This document shows, piece after piece, positions 36,183-46,280 of a DNA stretch of 64,000 bases (positions are counted from its first letter, which is position 1; every line of letters begins with the position of its first letter). The translations under genes were made by a program, and so were the position numbers. The notes under the pieces were generated by a model. That model was not told the origin of the DNA. It was given only the letters and a program-made list of their open reading frames with translations, and did no database searches. This DNA comes from Kalmusia sp. IMI 367209 (Eukaryota; Ascomycota; Dothideomycetes; Pleosporales; Didymosphaeriaceae): positions 1-64,000 of the forward strand of contig JAPEUQ010000008.1 of NCBI GenBank assembly GCA_027946365.1, in the 5' to 3' direction.

Positions 36183-37244
36183 TCATGCTTGCCTTTCTCT
36201 CCTCTTCTGTGCCATAATCTTTCTATCAGTGGCGACCTTCTTCGCTTGCCCAATCGCGGTAATCATATTGAAAAAGAATATGAAGAAGAACAAGCCCCCG
36301 ATGACACCTAAAACTGCGGCCACACTGACCATACTGAACACGACGAACCCATAGCAGCTCTGTAAAAACGCTATGTTTTCCTGTAAAGGATTCACGCTGG
36401 CGCCAACTTGCATGGCCGCAAGGACTAAGCTGAAGAAGACGAAGACGATAAGTATCCAGCTGAATTTGCGCTGGAAGAAGACAACGTAGCGGTTATATCC
36501 GTAGAGATATCCGCGGACGAAGTGCGTGAAGGCGAAGCGGATGCGGTAGACGCTATTGATCCTCCCAAGCCTCAAATCGCCAAAATGGAAGCGCTTGTTA
36601 ACTTGATCGAGGGCATTGATATCCACCTTGTTCACGAAATCCTGGACGAAACTTTTCCACCAGTGCCACGTCACGAAACTCGGCACAAGAAACAGTTCGT
36701 GGGCAAGTTTGAGGTCCAGTGGTGTCGTCACCAACCACACATAACTCAACAGAAATCCGCAGCCAGCCTCATGCAGCGCCCTCTCGCCACAGATGTTCTG
36801 GTTCCAGAAATCATAGCTCAGCATATACTCGGCAAGCGGCTTGATCATCAATTTGTTCGAGAACTTGAGCAGATGCAAATCCATCTGCTGCGTGTGCAAC
36901 GGCTCCATGCCCATCATCTTGTAGCGATGCAGTGCACGCGCGCGCATCGGCCGCCCGCACATCCATAGGTGGCCATGTATGCGGTTTAGGCGCGATAGGT
37001 CAAGGTCTTCGGCGATGAACTTCCTGATGTCGTCATTGGCGAGGAAGGCTTCGTAGGAGGAGCCGGCGAGCGTAGGCAGCGATTCGAGGGGCGTCAGCGG
37101 CATGTTGGTCGCCGAGTCGAGGACGGGCTGTTGGCCATAGTCGGCACCGTTGGAGAGCGACAACTGAGATGCGGTGAGGGTGACTGAGGGCTTTGGAGGA
37201 ATAGGCCGGTTGGCGAAGGGGGGTTCCAGTGTGGGCGCCGCCAT
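36183..37244 (-). CDS. multi-pass membrane protein, DUF6601-like
   Basis: A single exon encodes 353 residues. The start is the first ATG (37244, MAAPTLEPPFANRPIPP) after an unstructured stretch. A conserved-looking region runs from about 70 to 230 with DLSRLNRIHGHLWMCGRPM, HLLKFSNKLMIKPLAEYML and VDINALDQVNKRFHFGDLRL. Two strong membrane segments follow: FSWILIVFVFFSLVLAA and VVFSMVSVAAVLGVIGGLFF. The tail is basic. From memory this matches the fungal family DUF6601, whose function is unknown. It ends 110 bp downstream of the convergent KDEL gene. Confidence 0.8.
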   Translation of the reverse strand: MAAPTLEPPFANRPIPPKPSVTLTASQLSLSNGADYGQQPVLDSATNMPLTPLESLPTLAGSSYEAFLANDDIRKFIAEDLDLSRLNRIHGHLWMCGRPMRARALHRYKMMGMEPLHTQQMDLHLLKFSNKLMIKPLAEYMLSYDFWNQNICGERALHEAGCGFLLSYVWLVTTPLDLKLAHELFLVPSFVTWHWWKSFVQDFVNKVDINALDQVNKRFHFGDLRLGRINSVYRIRFAFTHFVRGYLYGYNRYVVFFQRKFSWILIVFVFFSLVLAAMQVGASVNPLQENIAFLQSCYGFVVFSMVSVAAVLGVIGGLFFFIFFFNMITAIGQAKKVATDRKIMAQKRRERQA

Positions 37245-37884
37245 CTAGGACACACGAATTAGCAAGGTGCCTCGCGCAAAGATGGGTGCAGGCGTACAGT
37301 CTTCTCAGCCGCCATGGCTGATCAGCGCACCCGTGGTGGTACGGTGCGTGTCCTCCCATGAGCAGATGCTGAGGCTGAAGGGGATTCGTGTGCAGCCCGA
37401 GGCTGCAAGTCGCTCTTGTGCGCGCTGCAGTATGGAAGGGGAAGGAGCCACCCGCGCCAAATACGGGAGCTAACTCGAGCATGTGGGGGCCGACGGAGCG
37501 GATGGAGCTTGGATGGAGAATGTTTATTCTACCAACTCTTCTGGACTGGACTGGATTGGTAGCACGGTCAAGCTGATTGCTATAATCAACGCAAGATGAA
37601 AAGCTTTCCCTACAGGAAGCACCTTTTTGTTTTGACGCCCATTGAACACCCCGACCATTCTATAACGAGCCAAATCGCTGCCACGGCGGTCCAGTTTGGT
37701 ATTCGTGACACAGAAAACCTACCACCCTCCGCATATGCCTCACACAACCGGTACCTATTCCTATAATCATTTCCCTGTCCACGCGCAAGTCACATTTTGC
37801 GTCGCTCCATGCAAGAAACAGACTCCCTAGAATATGCCGAAGCGCGCTTGAAAACGGCACGCACCATGCAACACGTACATGCAA
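37245..37884. other. intergenic region
   Basis: No gene is seen. It holds the promoter of the DUF6601-like gene and the 3' end of the BAR-SH3 gene; both lie on the minus strand. Confidence 0.4.
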
Positions 37885-39667
37885 TCACTTGACATAGTTG
37901 GCAGGGAAACTACCTCGATATCCCCGCAGCTCACCCTCCCACCAGTCTTGTGAGCTGTTTGTCTTTTTGATGACGCGGATTCGGTCTCCCTTCCTGAACG
38001 ACAAATCACCATCGCCTTGCGACTCGAAGTCGTACATGGCCGTCACGTACTCTCCGTGGAACGAGCCGACCTTCTTCGGCGGCGGAGGCGGAGGTGGCTT
38101 TTTCTTCGCCGCTATTGATTGCGGAGACGGGAATGCCCCTGCGCCGGTATATGACGAACTTGTCGAGGGTACTCGTGGCCTGCCATTGCCATTGCTGCTA
38201 CCGAAATAGTCATCATGCCCGTTGGTGTGAGTTGACGATGCGTCGGAATACGAAGAGGTTCGTCTACCGAGTTGGTCGAAAGTCGGAGTTGGGATCAGGC
38301 CGGGCGAGGTTCCGCCAATCCTGGGCTTTGACGCAGTGAGAGAATTCATCGAAGGTTTGCTCGCCAGATTCAATTGTGGCGGAGCATCCTCTGCTGGAGG
38401 TGGGAGGTTGTGCCGCTCAGGTCTCGGTGATCTCGAGCGTACTGTTTGAACTGTATCGTTGCTGCTGGCCCGCCTGCTAGGCATGATCTTATTCCTAATG
38501 CCTATGCCTGTCAACGTATCGCCCTTTTCCGGTAGCCTCATAGGCTGGGCTCTCGCCTTTCCGGTCCTGAGCAATTCAAAGTTCTCCTCCATTTCCTTGC
38601 GCAGCGGAGTGAAGCTCGTATCCCACAGTGGAATCACCTCTTCAGGCTCTGGAGGGGGGTCTGGATATCCTTGCTCATGCGAATACTGGTGGAGAACGGT
38701 GTAGAGGTTCCCAATCAGGTTGTTCTGTAGTATGATTTGGTTGGCCAGCAGATGTGGGAGTAGTGAGAAGGTAGCGGCGTTGAGCTTGGGAAGCTGGTTG
38801 CGGAGGCCCTCGTCGGCGTACTGATACTCGTGAACGGCGCGCTCCAGGTCGGCCTCGTGCTTGTTCAGAGCCGTGTTCTCCCTGTCGGATCGCGTCTTCT
38901 TCTTCTGAAGAGCTTCGGCGCGGCCTTTGTAGCGTTCGTAATCGACCTAGAGGCACCTCCATTAGCGGCGAGACGGGCAGCAACGGCACCCTCCGTACCT
39001 TTCTGTCTTCGCGCTTCTTGATTGCCTTCTTCATTGGCTTGAGTGCATCTCTAGCCAGCTTGGCGGGCAAGATCAGCTTCCTGTCGATGTCTTTGATCTC
39101 CTCCATCATGTCCGTCTTGAGCTCTGCAAAGGCCTCTTCGAGCTTGACGGCGCGCTCCATGGTCTCGGCGGGCGTGTCGACGTGTTCGTATCTCGTGAAG
39201 TCACCGGCGACGGGTTTGTAGATGCTGTGCAAGCCCTCGGCGCAGGCGAGCTGGTGGTTGAGGATGTTGGTCCACGCATCGCGCCATTGTGCGGAATTGG
39301 TTTCGATCTGGGAGCATCAGCAAGGCACTCGGCAGGGCATCTGCGCGCGCTGCGAAGGACGGAGAATTGCTGGGACGGGTGGTGTAGTGGCCGCCATAGC
39401 CGTTGCTGTTGGGTGCGAACCCAGGAGGGTCCGGGAGGGCGACGCGACCCCGCTGCGTGCTGTGCGTGCTGTGCGTGCCATGGGTGCTTGTGGTTGCGGC
39501 GGCCACGACCCCCTCCAGCGGCATCGGCGACCTGTCCACGCTGGACTCACCTTCTCCAGCATCTGGTCGCTGTCGTTGAAGTCGCGCAGCATCGACTCGA
39601 TGTCGGCCTCGTTGGGCGTCCGGGCCATGAAGGGCAGCCGCCCGAACTTCCGCTGCATTTTCTGCAT
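37885..39667 (-). CDS. BAR-SH3 membrane-curvature adaptor (Hob1/Rvs167 type)
   Basis: Three exons (39667-39551, 39307-38999, 38946-37885; introns 243 and 52 nt) give 495 residues. Residues about 1-240 form a BAR domain (QRKFGRLPFMARTPNEAD, KLIL-PAKLARDALKPMKKAIKKRED, DYERYKGRAEALQKKKTRSD, LPHLLANQIILQNNLIGNLY). The middle is Ser/Pro-rich and probably disordered, with a run of seven Pro near KKKPPPPPPPKK. The last 57 residues are an SH3 domain (AMYDFESQGDGDLSFRKGD, DWWEGEL, GSFPANYV). BAR-SH3 proteins of this type bend membrane and recruit actin-patch proteins during endocytosis. The MQRKFG start, rather than an Rvs161/167-like one, favours the S. pombe Hob1 branch. The start could also be ATG 39658. 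Confidence 0.88.
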
Positions 39668-40332
39668 GGCGACGGCGGGCTGCAGCTGCGTGCAATGTGG
39701 CGTGAGTGGGAGGGCAGAGGCGACGGAGCAGACTGCAAAGAGCAGAGAGCAAAGAGCAAAGAGCAAAGAGGGAAAAGAAGGCGCTGCAGCTGCTGACGGT
39801 CGGGTCAGAGTGCACGGAGGTGGCCCGTTGAGCGGTTCCTGGTAGTGAGTGTGAAGCTCATGTCAAGGCCAACGGCGGACATGGGGGCGCAGTGGCAGGC
39901 AGCAAAGCCCCTCGTTTCAGCGACCCGCCGCGAGCTCCCAGCACCAGCAACCAGCAACCAGCAGACCAACAGCCAGCAACCAGCGTCGGGGAAGGCCTTG
40001 GAAGGATCGCTGGGACGCCTGGGACGGACAGGATGGACAGCAGCGCGAAATGCCTATGAAAGCGCCATCCACCCGGCACAGCTGCTTCTCTTCGTGGGGC
40101 CTTGTTGAAGGTTCCACCTGCGTGCCCTGCATGCAATTGTGTTGGGGCTTCCGACCCCCCCAAGCAGCGCCGCCCGGGAAGCCCGACTCGTCATGTGCTT
40201 TCGTGAGTCGCCGTGGACTGCCGTGCTGCATGCACGCGTCGCACCCCGCCTCCACCTCGCACCTTTCACCCTCCCTCCGCCCTCTATGCTTGACACTGTG
40301 GCCAGGACGCGTCACCATCTGCTGCCCGCGCC
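39668..40332. other. divergent promoter region with simple repeats
   Basis: The region lies between the BAR-SH3 gene (minus) and the DUF2439 gene (plus). AGAGCAAAG-type repeats lie near 39735-39770 and CAGCAAC-type repeats near 39943-39985. No gene is supported; the open frames there are mirror frames of GC-rich sequence. Confidence 0.5.
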
Positions 40333-42711
40333 ATGACGGCTCCGCTACGAGGCACTCCGCGACTGGCTGCCATCCCCGCCTCGCAGAACACGGCGCCCGT
40401 CGCCGAATTCCGCTGCCTGTTCACCCACGATCTCCGCCGCAAGCAAAAGCGCTGGCAGGATGGCTATCTCAAGTTCCACTCTTTCAACAGCCGCGTCATT
40501 GTCTACGACGCGTCGCGCTTCCTCGTTGGAGAGACGTACTACAAGGACAGCAACGAGCTGCAGGATGGCGATGAGCTCACGCTGGACAAGGGAGTCATGG
40601 TGACCGTGGCAGAGGCCATTGGAATCACCCACACAGATCTCACGCCCCTGTTCGAGAGGAAAGCCAAGGACTCGCCGCAGCGCAACATTGCAGCCATTCC
40701 CCACAAGCCGTTCCCCTCGCCCACTGTCTCCGTGAGCAAAACGCTCCAAGCAGCCTCCCAGCTACGCCACAAGTCGCTCAATACCTTGCTAGGAACACCG
40801 AAGGGCCCCATTGGTAAGGCTGTGCCGATGCGATCTCCCTTTGAGGAGAGGGTGGAGAAGGAGAATCAGAACATTGAGGAAAGAGCGACCAAAAGGCAGA
40901 AGACAACACACGAGCCACCCATCCAGCGGTATCCCGGATCGATTGCAGCGAAACATATCGCATCAAGGAAGGCACCATTGCCTTTTCAAAGGCCATCGCA
41001 TGCCCACCCGTCCGTTGTGAACCAAAGGCCACGGACAATCCCACCTGGTGCCACTGTCATCAGCCTTAGCTCTAGTGCAGACCACCTCTCGTCCGACATA
41101 ACGCTACCCAGCCCTCCTTCAAAGCCGGGAAAGCTGGTTCTACCGTCAGGTGCCGCCTCTCCATCAGTGAGGAAGATGCCGTTATCACACCAGAGCATCG
41201 GCCACCCGACGCCTGAGTTGCCCAGAGGGAAGGTACCTGTCCCTCAAGTCAAGGCCCGACAGACTACCCAGCCTCCTCCACAACCTTCTTCGCCTCCAAT
41301 CAGCGCCTCAAACCGCATCATGAATGTTGATTTTGCGGTCCAACCTTTATCCAGTCCCCCCAAAGATCCGTCTTCAGCTCCTTCCCCACCTCAACGCCTA
41401 CCACCTTTGCAAAATAGGAAGACGAAGTCGTTGCGCCTTTCAAAAGGAATTAAACGTGGGATGCTTTTGTGCCAGTCCGCACCAAAACAGCAGCAGGCGA
41501 CTCTGGGCGAGCTGACAGCGTGTATAGCCAAGGCCAAAGAGGGCATGAAGGACGCAAGCATGAAAGGGAGTGATACAGTGTCGGATGGGACGAGTTTTGT
41601 TGCACGAAATGAACCGACGATTGGAAGGAACGGACAGTCTCTCCAATGCTCTTTACAAATATCGGACGACATGGAGCTTGTACATGGGCTCATGGATGAG
41701 CAATTGCGCGTCACTCCGTCACCCCCCGGCCTTTGCGAACCAGCAAAATCGAAACCACCGGTAGTAACTAAGCCCATGAAATCTGGACCAGCCACAACGG
41801 AAAAAGTGTCCAAGAAAAGTAGAAGCGCCCGGGAATCACGCCCCGCGGATATCGAGCCGAAAAAGAAGAAAGCTAAATACACACAGACAAAAGAAGCTAC
41901 AGCTAGGCCTCGCGCTAGAAAGAAAGATGCTGAGGCACCGGGAACTGATCCTTCATGTTCACCTTCTCCTGCGTCATTGCTAAACGCAATGGAGGTATTC
42001 TCAAAGTCTACAACTGCCGCGCCCTCAGATCCATTTACAAAGCGGCCAAGGGGGTCGTCTACTTCAGTCTCTTCTACAAAAGCAGCCACTCTCTCAACAG
42101 GCGGTTTCCAGAAGAAAGTAAAACGCAGTCAAGCGCAAACGAAAGCTCTACCAGATGTACATCAATCAACTGTAACTTTGCCTCCTCATCCTCTAAGATC
42201 TAGTAAGAACGGACCATTGATGAGCACCACTGAGCTTTCAGCCTTGCTGCAGAAAGGCCCGAAATCCATGCGCCTCGAAGACGATCCGATTGAGGATGGG
42301 TCCCAAGGAGACAATACTTCGCCGAATAGGAGCTTGAAGCGCTCGAGGAGTGAGAACGATGCGCAGATCCCTTCAACGAGCGATGAGTGGGAGCAACGAA
42401 ATCTAACGAAAGATCCAGAGCCTGCCGACACTGCCAAGCCGGCACAAGGCAGTGAGACAGTGACTCAAAAATCGAAAACAGGCTTAGCTGCGCTGGTCAG
42501 GAAAACCGATCCACGGCGCAAGTTCCAGCGGACGCAGAGCCTGAGTACTGATACCGATCTGCTGAACGTAGAAGGCTCGGAAATGATGATACCACTAGTT
42601 GATGATGATGTTGGACCTTGGAGCACAGAGGCGTTTGACCTGTTCGATTGGAGGCCACCGGGTATGGGGTGCGAGGATAAGGGAATTGGCTTGCTGGTTG
42701 ATAGACGGTAG
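40333..42711 (+). CDS. DUF2439 (ZGRF1/Dbl2-like) DNA-repair protein
   Basis: A single exon encodes 792 residues. The conserved part is at the N-terminus, about 20-105: FRCLFTHDLRRKQKRWQDGY, LKFHSFNSRVIVYDA, FLVGETYY and DGDELTLDKGVMVTV. This is the DUF2439 domain found at the start of human ZGRF1 and in S. pombe Dbl2, which helps place the Fml1 helicase at DNA breaks. The remaining 680 residues are low in order, rich in Ser, Pro and Lys, with basic clusters (SKKSRSAR, EPKKKKAKYT) that could be nuclear signals. An acidic/aromatic end (VDDDVGPWSTEAFDLFDW) could be a partner-binding motif. No helicase domain is present, as expected for Dbl2-type proteins. A role in recombination is inferred from the family. 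Confidence 0.8.
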   Translation: MTAPLRGTPRLAAIPASQNTAPVAEFRCLFTHDLRRKQKRWQDGYLKFHSFNSRVIVYDASRFLVGETYYKDSNELQDGDELTLDKGVMVTVAEAIGITHTDLTPLFERKAKDSPQRNIAAIPHKPFPSPTVSVSKTLQAASQLRHKSLNTLLGTPKGPIGKAVPMRSPFEERVEKENQNIEERATKRQKTTHEPPIQRYPGSIAAKHIASRKAPLPFQRPSHAHPSVVNQRPRTIPPGATVISLSSSADHLSSDITLPSPPSKPGKLVLPSGAASPSVRKMPLSHQSIGHPTPELPRGKVPVPQVKARQTTQPPPQPSSPPISASNRIMNVDFAVQPLSSPPKDPSSAPSPPQRLPPLQNRKTKSLRLSKGIKRGMLLCQSAPKQQQATLGELTACIAKAKEGMKDASMKGSDTVSDGTSFVARNEPTIGRNGQSLQCSLQISDDMELVHGLMDEQLRVTPSPPGLCEPAKSKPPVVTKPMKSGPATTEKVSKKSRSARESRPADIEPKKKKAKYTQTKEATARPRARKKDAEAPGTDPSCSPSPASLLNAMEVFSKSTTAAPSDPFTKRPRGSSTSVSSTKAATLSTGGFQKKVKRSQAQTKALPDVHQSTVTLPPHPLRSSKNGPLMSTTELSALLQKGPKSMRLEDDPIEDGSQGDNTSPNRSLKRSRSENDAQIPSTSDEWEQRNLTKDPEPADTAKPAQGSETVTQKSKTGLAALVRKTDPRRKFQRTQSLSTDTDLLNVEGSEMMIPLVDDDVGPWSTEAFDLFDWRPPGMGCEDKGIGLLVDRR

Positions 42712-43563
42712 TTGGTGAACGGAACATGCAGTCGGTGTCCATACCATCTTGACTTCTTGCGTGCTCATAGTGCAATCCATAAAATAGTCTTATGGCTCAG
42801 CAACATTCACGTATGCACGGTACTTGGCTGCCTTATTCTGATCCACATGTCGAGTTTGGGTGGATATTTCGATAAGGCCGCCAAGGCGTATTTTTCCGGC
42901 AATGAGAGCGAGTGAGACTGCGTTTTGTAAGACTTCGATAACGTGAGTCTTCCGAGAGGACATTCGAGCGACGAAGTTATAGCTGTAGCGTAGAGTTATT
43001 TATTGCAACAGCTGCTCCTTCCCTTCGAGTCATCCTAATCGGATTTTATGTGCCACCTTTGGATGCTTGTACAAGTATGATTTGTCCCATCGATCGTAGA
43101 TTGGTCATAACAGTAAGTAACGAGGACCTGCCGCTTCGATCATTTCGAAGTCAGCACAGCGCGAGTTTGCGGAAACTTCATCGTCTTGGTGTGTCTAGTT
43201 TCGTTCGGCAATATGCATGGCTATTCTTAACATGATCCTATAGCCAGCCCGCGTGCGTACTACGTTCCGTATGTAAGCTGTCTTGGTACAATCTAAACTA
43301 CTGAATCTTCGTCATATCGATACATCCTCAAACGTGTTGTCGAGTATTGATGTCTTTTGCAAAGACTGCTCATGTCCAAGAGCAGGACGCAAGCCGCGGA
43401 TGCCGTGGTGAATGTTTACTTTGTTTCTTGTAGTTCTTAGTGCACGTTGGTTCTAGCTCTGACATCACCACTTTTGTATCTGATCGTACACGCGGTACGA
43501 ATGCAGTATATATGAGCTTTGATTCAATGCAACAATTTTTCTCTGCATCGTATACCACACACC
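42712..43563. other. intergenic region
   Basis: This is the 3' flank of the DUF2439 gene and the promoter of the DUF1772 gene. Nothing else is recognised. Confidence 0.4.
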
Positions 43564-44199
43564 ATGTCTGCCACTCAAATAGTTCAAATCGCTAGCATCT
43601 CTACCGCCCTCGCTGCCTCTGGCGGCATCGCGACCCTATCCCTTTTCGACGTTCCCCTGCTATCATCCCAACCAGCATCCCGTTCCCTTCCTCTTACTCG
43701 CTGGCTCTTTAGCCGTGGCTCACACATCTTCCCCAGCGCAGCTATTGTTTCCAGTGGCGGCTTTGCGTACCTCGCCTATGCTGCGTTGCCGCCCACTGTA
43801 CGGGCCCTTTCAACGCTCCTGCGCAGCGCGACGCGAGGAGGACCTGTGAGCTACTACCTCGCAGCCGCAGCGTTGTCGATTAGCATCGCGCCGTGGACAC
43901 AATTCGTCATGATCCCAACGAACTTTGCGCTTATTCGGAAGAATGAGGAGATGGGAGGCAAGAGGAGCGCGGCGACCGAGGCGACGAATAGGAGTGTAGA
44001 GGATTCGATCAATAGTAAGGATGACGTCAGTCAGTGGACGGATTTGAGTGGACCACAGGCGAGGACAAGCGAAGAAAGCACCGAGGAAGACGATAGAGAA
44101 GTCAAAGCGTGGTTAGAGACGTTTGGAAAGTTGAATATCGCCAGGGCTGTGCTGATTGGGTCAGGAGGCATCGTTGGTCTGATCGGTGCGCTAGGGTAG
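43564..44199 (+). CDS. DUF1772 membrane protein (anthrone-oxygenase-like fold)
   Basis: A single exon encodes 211 residues. ATG 43564 lies in ACACACCATGTCTGCC, a good fungal start context. Four hydrophobic segments are seen: IASISTALAASGGIATLSLF, FPSAAIVSSGGFAYLAYAAL, YYLAAAALSISIAPWTQFVM, and ARAVLIGSGGIVGLIGAL at the end. Between the last two lies a long acidic stretch with many Ser and Glu. WTQFVMIPTN with its N and L is typical of DUF1772 proteins. The family includes anthrone oxygenases of polyketide clusters, but no polyketide synthase is nearby, so the substrate is unknown. It converges with the nitrate transporter gene. Confidence 0.75.
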   Translation: MSATQIVQIASISTALAASGGIATLSLFDVPLLSSQPASRSLPLTRWLFSRGSHIFPSAAIVSSGGFAYLAYAALPPTVRALSTLLRSATRGGPVSYYLAAAALSISIAPWTQFVMIPTNFALIRKNEEMGGKRSAATEATNRSVEDSINSKDDVSQWTDLSGPQARTSEESTEEDDREVKAWLETFGKLNIARAVLIGSGGIVGLIGALG

Positions 44200-44533
44200 T
44201 GCTGGTGTAGTGTGAGAAACGCGTGGCTTGCATTTATGTGCCCAGCAGCGCTCCATCGGTCTGTGTATTATGTATCATGAAGCAATACGCGGTATGAAAC
44301 TTGTTCAACTAATACTATGGCTCTCACAAACTGTGACCTCACTAAAGCTTAGCGAGCGTGAGCAGGACATCTTCCTCCCCTAGTTGCAAGAGCCCGCGAA
44401 GAGATTTGGATAGTCACTCTGGATCATAAACTCATGAGTTTTGACGTAAGAATATCAAGGACTAGCAACATAGTTCGTGCCAATCTTTCTGCCTAACTAG
44501 CCGAACACCGCATGTAAAAAAATATTAGCCTCA
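44200..44533. other. convergent 3' flank
   Basis: This is the short interval between the DUF1772 gene (plus) and nrtA (minus). Nothing is recognised. Confidence 0.4.
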
Positions 44534-46280
44534 TTATAACCCACCTCTTTGCCCTTTAGGAATAGGTCTGACCCAGCAAAAAGCAACGTTCAAACCGATG
44601 ATGATGCACCCCATGATCCAAAATACACGCGCGTAATGTGAGCCGTTATAGCGAAATATGATAGCGAAGATGATGCCGCCTAGATTACCACTTGCACCGA
44701 CAAGACCGGAAACGATGCCCTGAGATCAATTAGCACTGTTCATTATACGGTCTGATGATGAGGCGGAACGTACATTAGCATGGGGATGAACATGCGGAAC
44801 TAGAGCGAAATTAGCCCCATTACCCGCCTCCAGAAAGATAGCCATCAGTGCAATCAAGCCCATCATAGTGTCCAGATCCTTTGGATCAAGCTGACCAATA
44901 ACGATCAGGAAGATTCCAGACATGACACCGACGAAATGGATCCATGTTTTCTTCGCCCACAAGTTGTGGTTTGTCCACTTGAAGATAAGGTCGGCGAAGA
45001 AGCCCCCAGCGGGGCGTGTAACAATGTTGAGAAGGCCGAACATAGCTGCCCAACGACCAGATTGTGTTTGTCCGAGGTATGCAAAATTTTTCAGGTAGTA
45101 AGAGCCAAGGATAGAGTTAATGGCCAGCTCACCACCGAAGGAACAGACGTAGGCAGCCATGAGCGTGATTGTCTGCATGGAGCAGAGGACTTTAAGTGCT
45201 TCTTTTCCAGAAGGCTTAACCACTATCTCGGACTGGGCTGATGCTAGGGTCTGTCCTTCTCCGGTATTCGACTCAATGTCAGACTCAGTAGCCGGGATCT
45301 TCTCCTCCTTGCCTTCAGCAGAAGCGATAGATTTTGTCTTGGGATTATCCGTTAGGTTGCCTGTCGTAGAAACGATGGCAGTGTTATGGTGTTCGACGGG
45401 AATAGCTTTTGCTCTATCAGACCACTTCCCGGTGGGAGTATCGTCAGTCAATAACAGCATAGAGACTGCGACTGCGGTGATGAGAATAAATGGCACAATG
45501 AACGATACACGCCAGGCAACATGTGGGGCTAGACCACGTTTGTGCACCCTATAAGCAGAAATTGAATTAGCAGATACCCAGGAACAATTACGATGGACGC
45601 TTGCTTACAGTGAATCATAAATAGCAGGCATGACGAAGTATGTTATACCCCCTCCTGAGTTTCCCCAACCACCGACCAAGGCATTTGCCGTGCCGACGAC
45701 ATTTCGGTCAAAGAAGCCAGTCGTCCAAACCTGGCAAGGTACAAATGTACTGCCGAGAATACCGACGAAGAACCTGATAGCGTAGAGACCTGCAGCGCTA
45801 TGTGCTGTACCGGCCAAAGCCGACGGTATGGCACCTAGAAGCAAGCAACCGACGAATGTATAGCGCGGACCGAATCGGTCGCATAGAGGTCCAGCAATGG
45901 CGCGCATCACAAGTGTGGCCGTCAAAGAGATGATGTTGGAGTTTGCCACTTCATTTTGTGAAAGATGAAGGTCTTTTTTAATAGTGATGGTCAACTACAG
46001 CGACGTTAGATGCAGTTCCACTCCCCGTAGTAGCACAAATGCAGAGGCTTATCATACCAATGGAGGAAAAGCATACCTATTGATGTCAACAAAGCGAACT
46101 CTGGAAACAAGGGAACAGATGTACACACCATGACCAGAATGCAATGAAGAACCCGAGGTACGAAAAGAAAAACACTCGTCCATACTTGTCGACAGGATTG
46201 AAGATGGGAATCGACTTTGCTTTCTTGTTGATAGGGTTGACCTCTGGAGCGCTCCAGAGCTGCCTAAGCTTGAAGCCCAT
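44534..46280 (-). CDS. nrtA: high-affinity nitrate transporter (NNP family MFS)
   Basis: Five exons (46280-46129, 46076-46058, 45994-45609, 45548-44774, 44719-44534) give 505 residues. The second exon is only 19 nt, yet the frame and the sequence [21 protein letters not shown] confirm it. MFS features are present: DRFGPRYTF after helix 2, [23 protein letters not shown] (the first nitrate signature region) and [24 protein letters not shown] (the second signature, about residue 445). A large polar loop of about 90 residues sits between helices 6 and 7, as in Aspergillus CrnA/NrtA. The protein should import nitrate or nitrite with protons across the plasma membrane. No nitrate or nitrite reductase gene is adjacent. 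The upstream region has likely nitrogen-control sites. Confidence 0.92.

Noticed and set aside
39201..39845. Long open frames on both strands over the BAR-SH3 first intron and promoter
   Set aside because: They are mirror frames in GC-rich, low-complexity DNA. The spliced BAR domain explains the region.
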